NCBI GenBank assembly: GCA_028825045.1
Contig: JAPKAY010000029.1
Location: forward strand, 1 to 48,244
Direction of reading: 5' to 3'
Source of the DNA: Halioglobus sp.
GTDB lineage: Bacteria; Pseudomonadota; Gammaproteobacteria; Pseudomonadales; Halieaceae
DNA: 48,244 nt
Made by a program: the position numbers and the translations under genes. The notes under the pieces are model-generated. The model was not told the DNA's origin. It saw only the letters and a program-made list of their open reading frames with translations, and did no database searches. Below are positions 28,303 to 35,602 of the stretch, one piece after another (position 1 is the first letter of the stretch; the number at the start of each line of letters is the position of its first letter).

Positions 28303-28695
28303 TTGATTTATTCGCTGCTGGTATTGTCCTCTCCGGTCTCCGGACATTGTGCGCAGAGTGCCGCTAAATTTGCACAATGCGTCATCGCACGAGGCCACAG
28401 TATCCACCGTATATTTTTTCTTGATGCGGGAACAGTTTGCGGGTCAGCCAGTACCAGGCTGCCTCAAGATGAAGAGAGCCCGATGCTTCGCTGGCAGGCG
28501 TTAGCCGAAACGCACGGCGTTGACCTGGTGCTCTGTATTTCTTCGGCTTTAAGACACGGTATGGTGGATCAGGAGGAGGCTCAACGCTACGAGTGTTCTG
28601 GGCCTACAATAAGCCCGATATTTGCTATATCGGGGCTTGGGCAGCTAGTCGACGCGTGCGCACATTCTGACCGCTTTATTACCTTCGGCGGCTGA
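28303..28695 (+). CDS. tusD: Sulfur relay protein TusD (DsrE-like)
   Basis: Part of the TusBCD complex that takes persulfide sulfur from TusA and hands it to TusE for 2-thiolation of tRNA wobble uridine by MnmA. It has 130 residues. The active cysteine is Cys78 in LVLCISSALRHG, the same number as in E. coli, and SGLGQLVDACAHSDRFITFG closes the protein. The start is a TTG; the nearby ATG at 28296 is in another frame. The gap to tusC is two bases. DsrE of sulfur oxidisers is homologous, but no dsrAB is present. Confidence 0.9.
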   Translation: MIYSLLVLSSPVSGHCAQSAAKFAQCVIARGHSIHRIFFLDAGTVCGSASTRLPQDEESPMLRWQALAETHGVDLVLCISSALRHGMVDQEEAQRYECSGPTISPIFAISGLGQLVDACAHSDRFITFGG

Positions 28696-28697
28696 CA

Positions 28698-29069
28698 ATG
28701 ACGACCCAGGAAAAAAAACGTATGTTGGTCGTCATCAGGCACAGCCCCTATGGGTCGAGCCTGGCCAAAGCTTCACTCGATGTCGTACTAGCCGCTGCTG
28801 CATTTGAACAAAATATAGCGCTACTTTTTCTGGGTGATGGCGTACTACAACTAATACCCCATCAGGAAAGTTCTGCGCTGGGAAAGAAAAATATCGGTCG
28901 GCAACTTGCATCATTGCCACTTTACGATATCGATTCGGTTTACGTGGACGCCGAGGCTGCGGCCCGTTATAACATCGACCTGACAACCAGTCCTGTCGAT
29001 ACGCAATCGATCAGTACGGGAGAAATACACCAGCTCATGACAGAATTTGATCATATACTGGGTTTTTAG
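28698..29069 (+). CDS. tusC: Sulfur relay protein TusC (DsrF-like)
   Basis: The second TusBCD subunit, with 123 residues. RMLVVIRHSPYGSSLAKASLDVVLAAAAFEQNIALLFLGDGVLQL matches TusC. Like E. coli TusC it lacks a catalytic cysteine in the central region. It begins two bases after tusD and ends two bases before tusB, so the genes form one operon. Confidence 0.92.
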   Translation: MTTQEKKRMLVVIRHSPYGSSLAKASLDVVLAAAAFEQNIALLFLGDGVLQLIPHQESSALGKKNIGRQLASLPLYDIDSVYVDAEAAARYNIDLTTSPVDTQSISTGEIHQLMTEFDHILGF

Positions 29070-29071
29070 CT

Positions 29072-29362
29072 TTGATCTTACATACTCTCAACGCAGCCCC
29101 CAGCAGCCCGGCATTCAATGACTGCCTCAAGATTGCCCGCGCACACGACGCACTTGTGCTGATGGGCGACGGCGTCTATGCCGCAATAGATTCTGCCGAG
29201 GCCTACGATATACTCCTATCCTGCGGTGCCAAGCTGTATATGCTGCGCACAGATGCGAAGGCCGCTGGGATCTCGACACCGGGTGCAGGCATCACCGCCA
29301 TTGATATGGATGATTTAGTTGCTCTTACGGAAGAGTTTCCTCGGCAACAGGCGTGGTACTGA
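29072..29362 (+). CDS. tusB: Sulfur relay protein TusB (DsrH-like)
   Basis: The smallest TusBCD subunit, with 96 residues. The N-terminus (M)ILHTLNAAPSSPAFNDCL and LVLMGDGVYAAIDS match TusB. The start is TTG at 29072, two bases after the tusC stop. Its end overlaps the GTG start proposed for tusE by ten bases. TusB usually starts MLHTL, supporting this N-terminus. Confidence 0.9.
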   Translation: MILHTLNAAPSSPAFNDCLKIARAHDALVLMGDGVYAAIDSAEAYDILLSCGAKLYMLRTDAKAAGISTPGAGITAIDMDDLVALTEEFPRQQAWY

Positions 29363-29685
29363 CAAAAATGCTGCCCACTAGTCACTTCGACACAGATGGA
29401 TTCCTGCGGGATTTATCCGACTGGAACCCACAAGTTGCCGAACAAATTGCGATGACGGAAGGCATCAAACTCGAACCCTCCCACTGGGAAATATTAGAAT
29501 TGCTCAGGGCGTATTATCTAGAATTTGACAGTTCCCCCGCAATGCGGGCTCTGGTGAAATACTGTGCGCTAAACCTGGGGCCGGACAAAGGTAAGAGTAT
29601 TTATCTGTTGTCCTTGTTTCCAGGCTCTCCAGCAAAGATCGGCTGTAAAGTCGCTGGCCTGCCCAAACCAGATAATTGCCTCTGA
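29353..29685 (+). CDS. tusE: Sulfur carrier protein TusE (DsrC family)
   Basis: Accepts sulfur from TusBCD and delivers it to MnmA for s2U34 formation. It has 110 residues from GTG at 29353; ATG at 29368 is an alternative. DTDGFLRDLSDWNPQVAEQIA, HWEILELLRAYY and the C-terminal GLPKPDNCL are diagnostic. The conserved penultimate cysteine is Cys109. A second cysteine, Cys98, lies 11 positions earlier, giving the C-x10-C tail known from DsrC proteins, whereas E. coli TusE has only the last one. The tusDCB context still favours a tRNA role. Confidence 0.9.
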   Translation: MVLTKMLPTSHFDTDGFLRDLSDWNPQVAEQIAMTEGIKLEPSHWEILELLRAYYLEFDSSPAMRALVKYCALNLGPDKGKSIYLLSLFPGSPAKIGCKVAGLPKPDNCL

Positions 29686-29694
29686 TGAATAGTC

Positions 29695-30711
29695 GTGCCT
29701 AAAACGACAGAACAACAACCAGCCCCAGAGCATCCGTTTGCCGCCTTTATAAGAATTCTGGGCAAAGGTAAAAGTAGCACTCGCTCGCTGAACCAGTCTG
29801 AAGCCCGACAAGCCTTCACCATGATACTCCGCGGCGAGACCGAGCCCCTTCAGCTGGGCGCATTTCTGATGTTACTGCGCGTTAAGGAAGAAACGCCCGA
29901 GGAACTGGCGGGCTTTGTTGAAGCTTGTCGAGAGAATATGCTTGCGCCTCCCGCGGGGCTGAGTGCCGACCTTGACTGGTCCAGCTATGCTGGGAAAAAG
30001 CACCAACATCCGTGGTTCATCCTGGCGATTCTCCTGGTAACACAAGCGGGGCACCGGGTTTTTATCCACGGCGCCAAAGGACACACTCCCGGCAGGCTGT
30101 ATACCGAAGACGCCATGCGAGAATTGAACCTGCCTGTTGCCTCCGACTGGATCGAAGTCAGTCTGCAGCTCGAAAAACAATCTCTGAGTTATCTACCGCT
30201 AGAGGCATTTTGCAGCCCCCTCGAAACATTGATTCAACTACGACCTTTATTAGGCCTGCGCTCTCCAGTAAACACCTTAAGCCGGCTGTTGAACCCATTG
30301 CGAGCAACCGCCAGCCTGCAAAGCATTTTCCACCCCGCTTACGCACGCTTACACCTGGAGTCCGATCGCCTTCTAGGCCAATGTCGTACAACAGTGTTCA
30401 AGGGAGACAGCGGCGAAGTGGAGATAAAGCCTCATGCGGACACCACGGTACACCGGCTAGAAGATGGGGAGATGGATCAATTCCTGCTGCCTCGAGCCCT
30501 ACCGGATCGCGCCACGAGCGTAGACGCGCCCAGCGTGGAGCCACTGCGCGCATTGTGGCAAGGAAAGAGTGATGACCCGTATGGATTGAACGCGAGCCTG
30601 GCCACAACAGCCTCAGCACTTATGGTCATTAGGCCTGAACTCGACTATCAATCTGCCCAGCAGCAGGCAACGCAACTGTGGAAAAACCGTGATCTGACGA
30701 GACTCTCCTGA
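29695..30711 (+). CDS. ybiB: Glycosyl transferase family protein TrpD2/YbiB
   Basis: A 338-residue homologue of anthranilate phosphoribosyltransferase (LNQSEARQAFTMILRGETEPLQLGAFLMLLRVKEETPEELAGF). E. coli YbiB (TrpD2) binds nucleic acid instead of anthranilate and has been linked to the LexA/SOS context. The phosphoribosyl-diphosphate glycine motif of true TrpD is changed here (SYAGKKHQHPWFILA near residue 102), as in YbiB-type proteins. It starts at GTG, nine bases after tusE, and overlaps trmA by one base (TGATG), so it is in the tus operon. Confidence 0.85.
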   Translation: MPKTTEQQPAPEHPFAAFIRILGKGKSSTRSLNQSEARQAFTMILRGETEPLQLGAFLMLLRVKEETPEELAGFVEACRENMLAPPAGLSADLDWSSYAGKKHQHPWFILAILLVTQAGHRVFIHGAKGHTPGRLYTEDAMRELNLPVASDWIEVSLQLEKQSLSYLPLEAFCSPLETLIQLRPLLGLRSPVNTLSRLLNPLRATASLQSIFHPAYARLHLESDRLLGQCRTTVFKGDSGEVEIKPHADTTVHRLEDGEMDQFLLPRALPDRATSVDAPSVEPLRALWQGKSDDPYGLNASLATTASALMVIRPELDYQSAQQQATQLWKNRDLTRLS

Positions 30712-31820
30712 TGCCGTTATCCGGTGTTAAACCCGCACAGTATCGGGCCCTGCTTCTGAAAAAAGTGAATGCGGCTGGCGAGTTAATGGCGCCATTTTCA
30801 CCGCCACCACCCGAGATTTATCCCTCCAGTCCGTCAGGTTTTCGTCTCCGTGCTGAATTCAGAATGTGGCATGAAGGCGATGAGCTCAACTATGTGATGT
30901 TTCGTCGCGGAGAGCCCAAAACGCCCATCGCAATCACAGACTTCATCATCGCCGATCCTTCTATACAGAGACTAATGCCCATACTGCGAGAACATCTGCA
31001 GAATAGCAGTACGTTGCGTCACAAATTGTTTCAGGTGGGATTTCTGGCGACCCTGTCTGGCGAGATGCTCGTAACCCTGATCTATCACCGGACATTGGAC
31101 ACCGAGTGGGAAGACGCGGCCGAAGCATTGCTGGGCGTGCTCACGTCGCATGCGCCCCCTTTCTCTATCATTGGAAGAAGCCGGAAACAAAAAATTGTAT
31201 TGGGCAAAGACTTTGTGCAGGAGACTCTGCCGATACAAGACCGCCAGTTCCGCTTCAGGCAGTACGAACAGGCCTTTAGCCAACCCAACGGTAACGTCAA
31301 TATCCGCATGATTGAGTGGGCTTGCGAGCAGGCTGCCATGGCGCAGGGGGATTTGCTGGAGCTGTACTGCGGCAACGGAAATTTTACACTACCGTTATCA
31401 CTACATTTCGACAACGTCATTGCCACAGAGTTGTCCAAGAGCTCGATACGCGCCGCACGGGAAAATCTCCTCGAAAACGGCATTAAAAACGTTCAACTGG
31501 TGCGCCTCTCTGCCGAAGAAGTCACGCAGGCAATGAACGCGGAGCGCAGTTTTCGTCGGCTAGCGGACCTGCCCCAGCCTCTGGATGAATATCGGCTTTC
31601 AACGCTATTCGTCGATCCCCCGCGAGCGGGGCTAGACGAGAATACGGTGGCAATGGCTGGACAATTTCCAACTATTATCTATATATCGTGCAACCCGATC
31701 ACGCTGACTGAAAACCTGCAAACCTTATCCAATAGTCACCGGGTTGTGAGCTTCGCACTGTTTGACCAATTTCCATACACAGATCATATGGAGTGCGGCG
31801 TTGTGTTGCAGCATTTGTAA
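30711..31820 (+). CDS. trmA: tRNA (uracil(54)-C5)-methyltransferase
   Basis: Makes ribothymidine at position 54 of tRNA using SAM. It has 369 residues, near the E. coli length of 366. The SAM motif is LLELYCGNGNFTLPLS near residue 215, DPPRAGLD lies at 302-309, the catalytic Cys327 is in YISCNP, and Glu361 is in DHMECGVVL. No iron-sulfur cysteine cluster is seen at the N-terminus, separating it from RlmC/RlmD. Its start overlaps the ybiB stop. Together with tusDCBE this makes a tRNA-modification operon. Confidence 0.95.
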   Translation: MPLSGVKPAQYRALLLKKVNAAGELMAPFSPPPPEIYPSSPSGFRLRAEFRMWHEGDELNYVMFRRGEPKTPIAITDFIIADPSIQRLMPILREHLQNSSTLRHKLFQVGFLATLSGEMLVTLIYHRTLDTEWEDAAEALLGVLTSHAPPFSIIGRSRKQKIVLGKDFVQETLPIQDRQFRFRQYEQAFSQPNGNVNIRMIEWACEQAAMAQGDLLELYCGNGNFTLPLSLHFDNVIATELSKSSIRAARENLLENGIKNVQLVRLSAEEVTQAMNAERSFRRLADLPQPLDEYRLSTLFVDPPRAGLDENTVAMAGQFPTIIYISCNPITLTENLQTLSNSHRVVSFALFDQFPYTDHMECGVVLQHL

Positions 31821-31837
31821 GTTCTTCACGCACATAA

Positions 31838-32728
31838 TTAGCCACGAATACCGAATGCTAAAAGACCTCGCCCGAGCACTTCGTCTAAATTATCACCATC
31901 ATCAGCATTGATTTCCAGGTGATGCAAATCCATCTCTTGATACAGCTCCCGCTTGCGAAACTTCGAAGAAAAATCTCCTACGGGTGCCTCTGCTTCCCAG
32001 CAATCGATGTAAATGGCGCCCGCCGGGACATAAAAGTCCGCGTAAAACAATTCCTGGGTGGGCAATGCGCGTTGGCAGGCGTGAGCCAATTGAGCCAGGT
32101 ACAACCAGTTGCAAACGCGAACGTGCAGCGCAGACCCCAGGCGGTGCCCATCTATTCCCTGACAGACATCGTTCGCACTCTGTACATTGAAAAGGTCCGG
32201 CTCAGCGCCATCGGGAAGATCAACTTGTGAAATCTGATCGGTTTGAAGGTTCAGTTCGCGGTGAATAACCGGGTTGTCGATTATTTCGTGTGGCCAGCTA
32301 ACATAAAATGCGCCGCTAGTACTGGCTTCTTCCTGCAAGCCCCCCAGAGAACGGCCGCGAGACGTTAATTCCCAGCCCAAGATACTCTGTTGTTGCAGGC
32401 CCAGCTCAGCCAGAGCTCTATTAATTTGTCGCGCTTGCATGTGTGGGTAATAGCGGGCCATCGAACCGGCCGTGATACGTTGATTGGACTCAATGGCCTG
32501 CAACAGCGGATGTTGCTCTAATTGTTCTGGCCAGACGATGTAAGGCCCATAACGACGACTTGTCTGATAACTGCCGCCCTCAAACTCGCCTTTGGGTGTT
32601 AAGGTCCAGGTCTCTTCGGTACGAAGTATCCAACCGTAGTCCTTTAGTGTGACAAACAGTTGCTGTACCGGGATGTTTAACTTTTTGGCGAGTGCCGTCG
32701 TGGAAAGCTTGTTTTCATCCGACGGCAT
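31838..32728 (-). CDS. Duplicated winged-helix protein with nuclease-like C-terminal domain, unknown function
   Basis: A 296-residue soluble protein not confidently named. The N-terminal half has two related units: residues about 8-67 (TALAKKLNIP...GWILRTEETWTLTPKGEFEGG...YIVWPE) and about 86-146 (GSMARYYPHMQAR...GWELTSRGRSLGG...FYVSWPH). Each looks like a winged helix ending in a Y-x-V-x-W-P strand. The C-terminal part, ELFYADFYVPAGAIYIDCWE with a later LHHLEINADDGDNLDEVLGRGLLAFGI, resembles the D...E core of PD-(D/E)XK nucleases, with Asp231 and Asp242/Glu245 as candidates, but the lysine is unclear. It starts two bases after the dUTPase gene. Confidence 0.6.
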   Translation of the reverse strand: MPSDENKLSTTALAKKLNIPVQQLFVTLKDYGWILRTEETWTLTPKGEFEGGSYQTSRRYGPYIVWPEQLEQHPLLQAIESNQRITAGSMARYYPHMQARQINRALAELGLQQQSILGWELTSRGRSLGGLQEEASTSGAFYVSWPHEIIDNPVIHRELNLQTDQISQVDLPDGAEPDLFNVQSANDVCQGIDGHRLGSALHVRVCNWLYLAQLAHACQRALPTQELFYADFYVPAGAIYIDCWEAEAPVGDFSSKFRKRELYQEMDLHHLEINADDGDNLDEVLGRGLLAFGIRG

Positions 32729-32730
32729 CG

Positions 32731-33360
32731 CTAGGCCTGCTTAACCAGTTCTCGATAGCGACCTTCCAGTGCTCTATAAACCTGGTCTGCAAAATCTGGC
32801 GATCCCTTGTCGAGGTTGGCCACGAGTTCGACCAGGTGTTCGTTGTCCTCCTTACCTGCCCAATTCTTGGTATAGGTCCCGAGCTTATAGCCATTATCCT
32901 GGCGGAAAAAATTGAGCACGTTTTTACCCACGTATGCGCTGTATAGCGTCTCAAAATTGAAACCTGCAGACAGCATCAGTTCCCAAAATCGAGTCAGCGA
33001 AAAACTTTTTGTCTCCAGGCAATGAAGCGCCAGCACTTCAGTGGCCTCGCGAACTCCCAGGCCGGCGACCTGAAAGCCTTCCAATTCAGTCTCGATTTCA
33101 CCGGCAATTTGTTCGATATTTTTTCCATTCTGAAATAATGCTGACATGCCAAAGTGCCAGATATCGATAACCTCCAGGCGGACCTGCTCCATATCGGCCT
33201 CCTGTTTTTTCCACCACTTATAGCCATAGTGCTCTATGAGCTCGCCACACTCGATCCAGGTGGCCCGGTACCACTCGAATTTCTGGCTAGCCCAATCTTC
33301 ATGCACCCGGGAATTCATCCTGTCCTGCATGGTCAGCATGTTAATTAGTGCTTGCTTCAA
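32731..33360 (-). CDS. Dimeric (all-alpha) dUTP diphosphatase
   Basis: Hydrolyses dUTP to dUMP and pyrophosphate, keeping uracil out of DNA. It has 209 residues. The all-alpha NTP-pyrophosphatase motifs are Glu37-x-x-Glu40 (IECGELIEHYGYKWWKK) and Glu63-x-x-Asp66 (LEVIDIWHFGMSAL), the metal-binding EXXE...EXXD pattern. NVLNFFRQDNGYKLGTYTKNWAGKEDNEHL is typical of the dimeric family found in phages, Campylobacter and some marine gammaproteobacteria, unrelated to the trimeric Dut of E. coli. It heads a tight two-gene operon with the winged-helix/nuclease-like gene. Confidence 0.9.
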   Translation of the reverse strand: MKQALINMLTMQDRMNSRVHEDWASQKFEWYRATWIECGELIEHYGYKWWKKQEADMEQVRLEVIDIWHFGMSALFQNGKNIEQIAGEIETELEGFQVAGLGVREATEVLALHCLETKSFSLTRFWELMLSAGFNFETLYSAYVGKNVLNFFRQDNGYKLGTYTKNWAGKEDNEHLVELVANLDKGSPDFADQVYRALEGRYRELVKQA

Positions 33361-33719
33361 ATGATCACCTCAGTGAGATATGGCGTTGCAAATACTGCGC
33401 GAGGATAGCAGCGAATAATGGCAAAAAAAAGGATTATGCAGCGAGAATAAGGGCAAGCTGCTATTGATCAACGTTTGCCCTTGCCTAGATCAGGTATCAC
33501 CGTACCTCATTAGCCCTGCATTTGGGATACAGGTTTAACAAGTATATTGTATGCATCGTATGTGCATGTTTACCGCCTTTTGAGGCGACCTGATGGCCTT
33601 TTTCGGATTAAATCACTCGGGGCTCAGCGATGGCAGAATCCCCCCCTACCGCGCCGCTGAAGAAAATCAGTACCCAATAATGATAATTCTAGAAAGATAA
33701 CAGCAACAAGGTGTGCACG
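33361..33719. other. Gene-free stretch upstream of the acetolactate-synthase-like relic
   Basis: No credible coding frame is seen. It contains an interrupted inverted repeat AAGGGCAA/TTGCCCTT (near 33449 and 33475) just upstream of the dUTPase gene. Between 33576 and 33602 the sequence CGCCTTTTGAGGCGACCTGATGGCC is locally palindromic. The promoter of the dUTPase operon should lie at the left edge. Confidence 0.4.
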
Positions 33720-33809
33720 ATGAAAGCTTTAGACTTGATGGTAAACTGCGTAGAAAAGAACGATAAGTATCTCTTAGGCATACCGGGCGAACTTACATAC
33801 ACTAGATAA
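33720..33809 (+). pseudogene. Remnant of a thiamine-diphosphate enzyme (acetolactate-synthase-like) N-terminus
   Basis: A 29-codon frame beginning ATG and ending TAA reads MKALDLMVNCVEKNDKYLLG followed by IPGELTYTR. This matches the start of acetolactate-synthase-type enzymes, which commonly begin MKASDLFVxCLExEGVxYxFGxPGE. The rest of the gene, over 500 codons, is absent; the glutamate-synthase-like gene starts 39 bases later. It is best explained as what remains after a deletion. The short length limits confidence. Confidence 0.55.
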
Positions 33810-33847
33810 CGCAGTCACTTAGTTGCTAAAGATAGAGGACATACACA

Positions 33848-35374
33848 ATGGATAGAATGCAAGCTCTAGCGGAAGCTGTTATTCAGTGGGGTGCCCTACT
33901 TCTACTGTTCATGGTGGGCATTGCTATTCTGGGTATATCGGTGATGTATCTAGTCGATAAAACCCAAACCACTCACACTATTCGGCGCAACTATCCCGTT
34001 GTAGGGCGCTTCCGCTATAAGTTTGAACACATTGGAGAGTTTTTCCGACAGTATTTTTTCGCTATGGACAGAGAAGAGCTACCGTTTAACCGTGCCGATA
34101 GATCCTGGGCCTATCGGGCTGCGAAAAATGTAGATACCACTGTTTCATTCGGATCGACTCGTCCACTGGATCATAAAGGCGACGCGATATTTCTCAACAG
34201 TGCATTCCCCACGCTCACCGAAGATGTGGCTGAACCACTGCCAGTAACAATTGGTGAAGGCTATTGCCTTGCACCCTACACCACAAATTCCATCATCAAT
34301 ATTTCAGCTATGAGCTTTGGTGCAATCTCCAAACCAGCCGTGCTCGCATTGTCCAATGGCGCTCGCGGAGCCGGAATCTGGCTGAATACTGGTGAAGGTG
34401 GCCTCTCTGAGCACCACCTCGAAGGCGGTTGCGACATCGTTTTCCAAATTGGAACGGCTAAATATGGAGTTCGTACCCAGGACGGAAAACTCAGTGACGA
34501 CAAGCTTCAAAAAGTCGCTGCTCATAAACAGGTACGCATGTTTGAGATCAAAATGAGCCAGGGAGCCAAACCTGGAAAGGGCGGAATCCTGCCAGGCAGC
34601 AAAGTCACGGGGGAAATCGCTCGAATTCGCGGCATCGATGAGGGTAGCGATTCGATTAGTCCCAATGGGCACGAAGATATTCGGAGTGTCGAGGACCTAC
34701 TTGATATGATTCACCATATCCGTGAAATTACTCACAAGCCAGTAGGCTTCAAAATGGTAGTCGGCCAAGTTGAATTTTTTGATGATCTGTTTAAAGAAAT
34801 ACATCGACGGGGTATTGCCAGTGCGCCTGACTTTATCACTATAGATAGTGCAGACGGTGGGACAGGCGCAGCGCCGCAACCGTTAATGGACTATGTGGGA
34901 ATGCCATTACAGGAAAGCTTACCCTTGGTGGTAAATCTCCTATATAGCTATGGTTTGCGCGAGCGCATAAAAGTTATAGCCTCGGGAAAGTTAATCACTC
35001 CAGGAAAAATCGCCTCCGCTTTGGCTGTGGGCGCAGATTTTGTGACATCTGCGAGAGGCTTTATGTTTGCGCTGGGCTGCATTCAGGCGTTGCAGTGCGC
35101 CAAGAACACCTGCCCTACCGGAATTACTACCCACAACAAGGAACTGCAACGTGGTTTGGTGCCGAAAGAAAAAGCTAAAAGAGTAACCAGTTTTGCAGAA
35201 ACAGCGGTATATGGCGTAGGCATGATTGCGCATTCCTGTGGAGTGAGGCAACCACGCGATCTGAGACGTAAACATATTCGAATAGTGGAAAGCGGTGGCA
35301 GATCGGTTTCTCTGGATCAGCTATACCCCATTCCACCGGTAAAACCTGAATACAGCGGAAAGACCGGTGTCTGA
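33848..35374 (+). CDS. Membrane-anchored FMN-binding glutamate-synthase-like protein
   Basis: A 508-residue protein with one N-terminal membrane helix (WGALLLLFMVGIAILGISVMYLV, about residues 14-36) and a glutamate-synthase-type FMN barrel (MSFGAISKPAVLALSNGA, LNTGEGGLSEHHLEGGCDIVFQIGTAKYG, DGGTGAAPQPLMDYVG). A C-x5-C-x4-C set in CIQALQCAKNTCPTGI has the spacing of the GltB 3Fe-4S site. The glutaminase domain of true GltB is missing, so the reaction is unknown; a membrane-linked oxidoreductase is likely. A ribosome site AGAGGA precedes the ATG. Confidence 0.85.
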   Translation: MDRMQALAEAVIQWGALLLLFMVGIAILGISVMYLVDKTQTTHTIRRNYPVVGRFRYKFEHIGEFFRQYFFAMDREELPFNRADRSWAYRAAKNVDTTVSFGSTRPLDHKGDAIFLNSAFPTLTEDVAEPLPVTIGEGYCLAPYTTNSIINISAMSFGAISKPAVLALSNGARGAGIWLNTGEGGLSEHHLEGGCDIVFQIGTAKYGVRTQDGKLSDDKLQKVAAHKQVRMFEIKMSQGAKPGKGGILPGSKVTGEIARIRGIDEGSDSISPNGHEDIRSVEDLLDMIHHIREITHKPVGFKMVVGQVEFFDDLFKEIHRRGIASAPDFITIDSADGGTGAAPQPLMDYVGMPLQESLPLVVNLLYSYGLRERIKVIASGKLITPGKIASALAVGADFVTSARGFMFALGCIQALQCAKNTCPTGITTHNKELQRGLVPKEKAKRVTSFAETAVYGVGMIAHSCGVRQPRDLRRKHIRIVESGGRSVSLDQLYPIPPVKPEYSGKTGV

Positions 35375-35602
35375 ATATGTTCGCACTGTGAATTGCCTCG
35401 GGAATCAGGTCGTTTGGTACCGAGTTAGCTGAGACTAAAGTAGAAGTAGAGCCAAAGCCAGGCGGCGAAAAAATGATATCTGCAGAGCATCGGCGACGTT
35501 TACAGGTGTCATTGCCCAGGTTCCATTAATATTAGTGCGGTTACTTGTCAGTACCGGCAAAGACGTTTACCTTTTTCTCCCACGGACCATGAGGAATGCG
35601 CC

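Noticed and set aside
29353..29685. Dissimilatory sulfur oxidation locus (dsr) instead of tus
   Set aside because: Only the E/F/H/C-like genes are present, in the order seen in many tRNA-thiolation operons, with trmA and ybiB downstream and no dsrAB.
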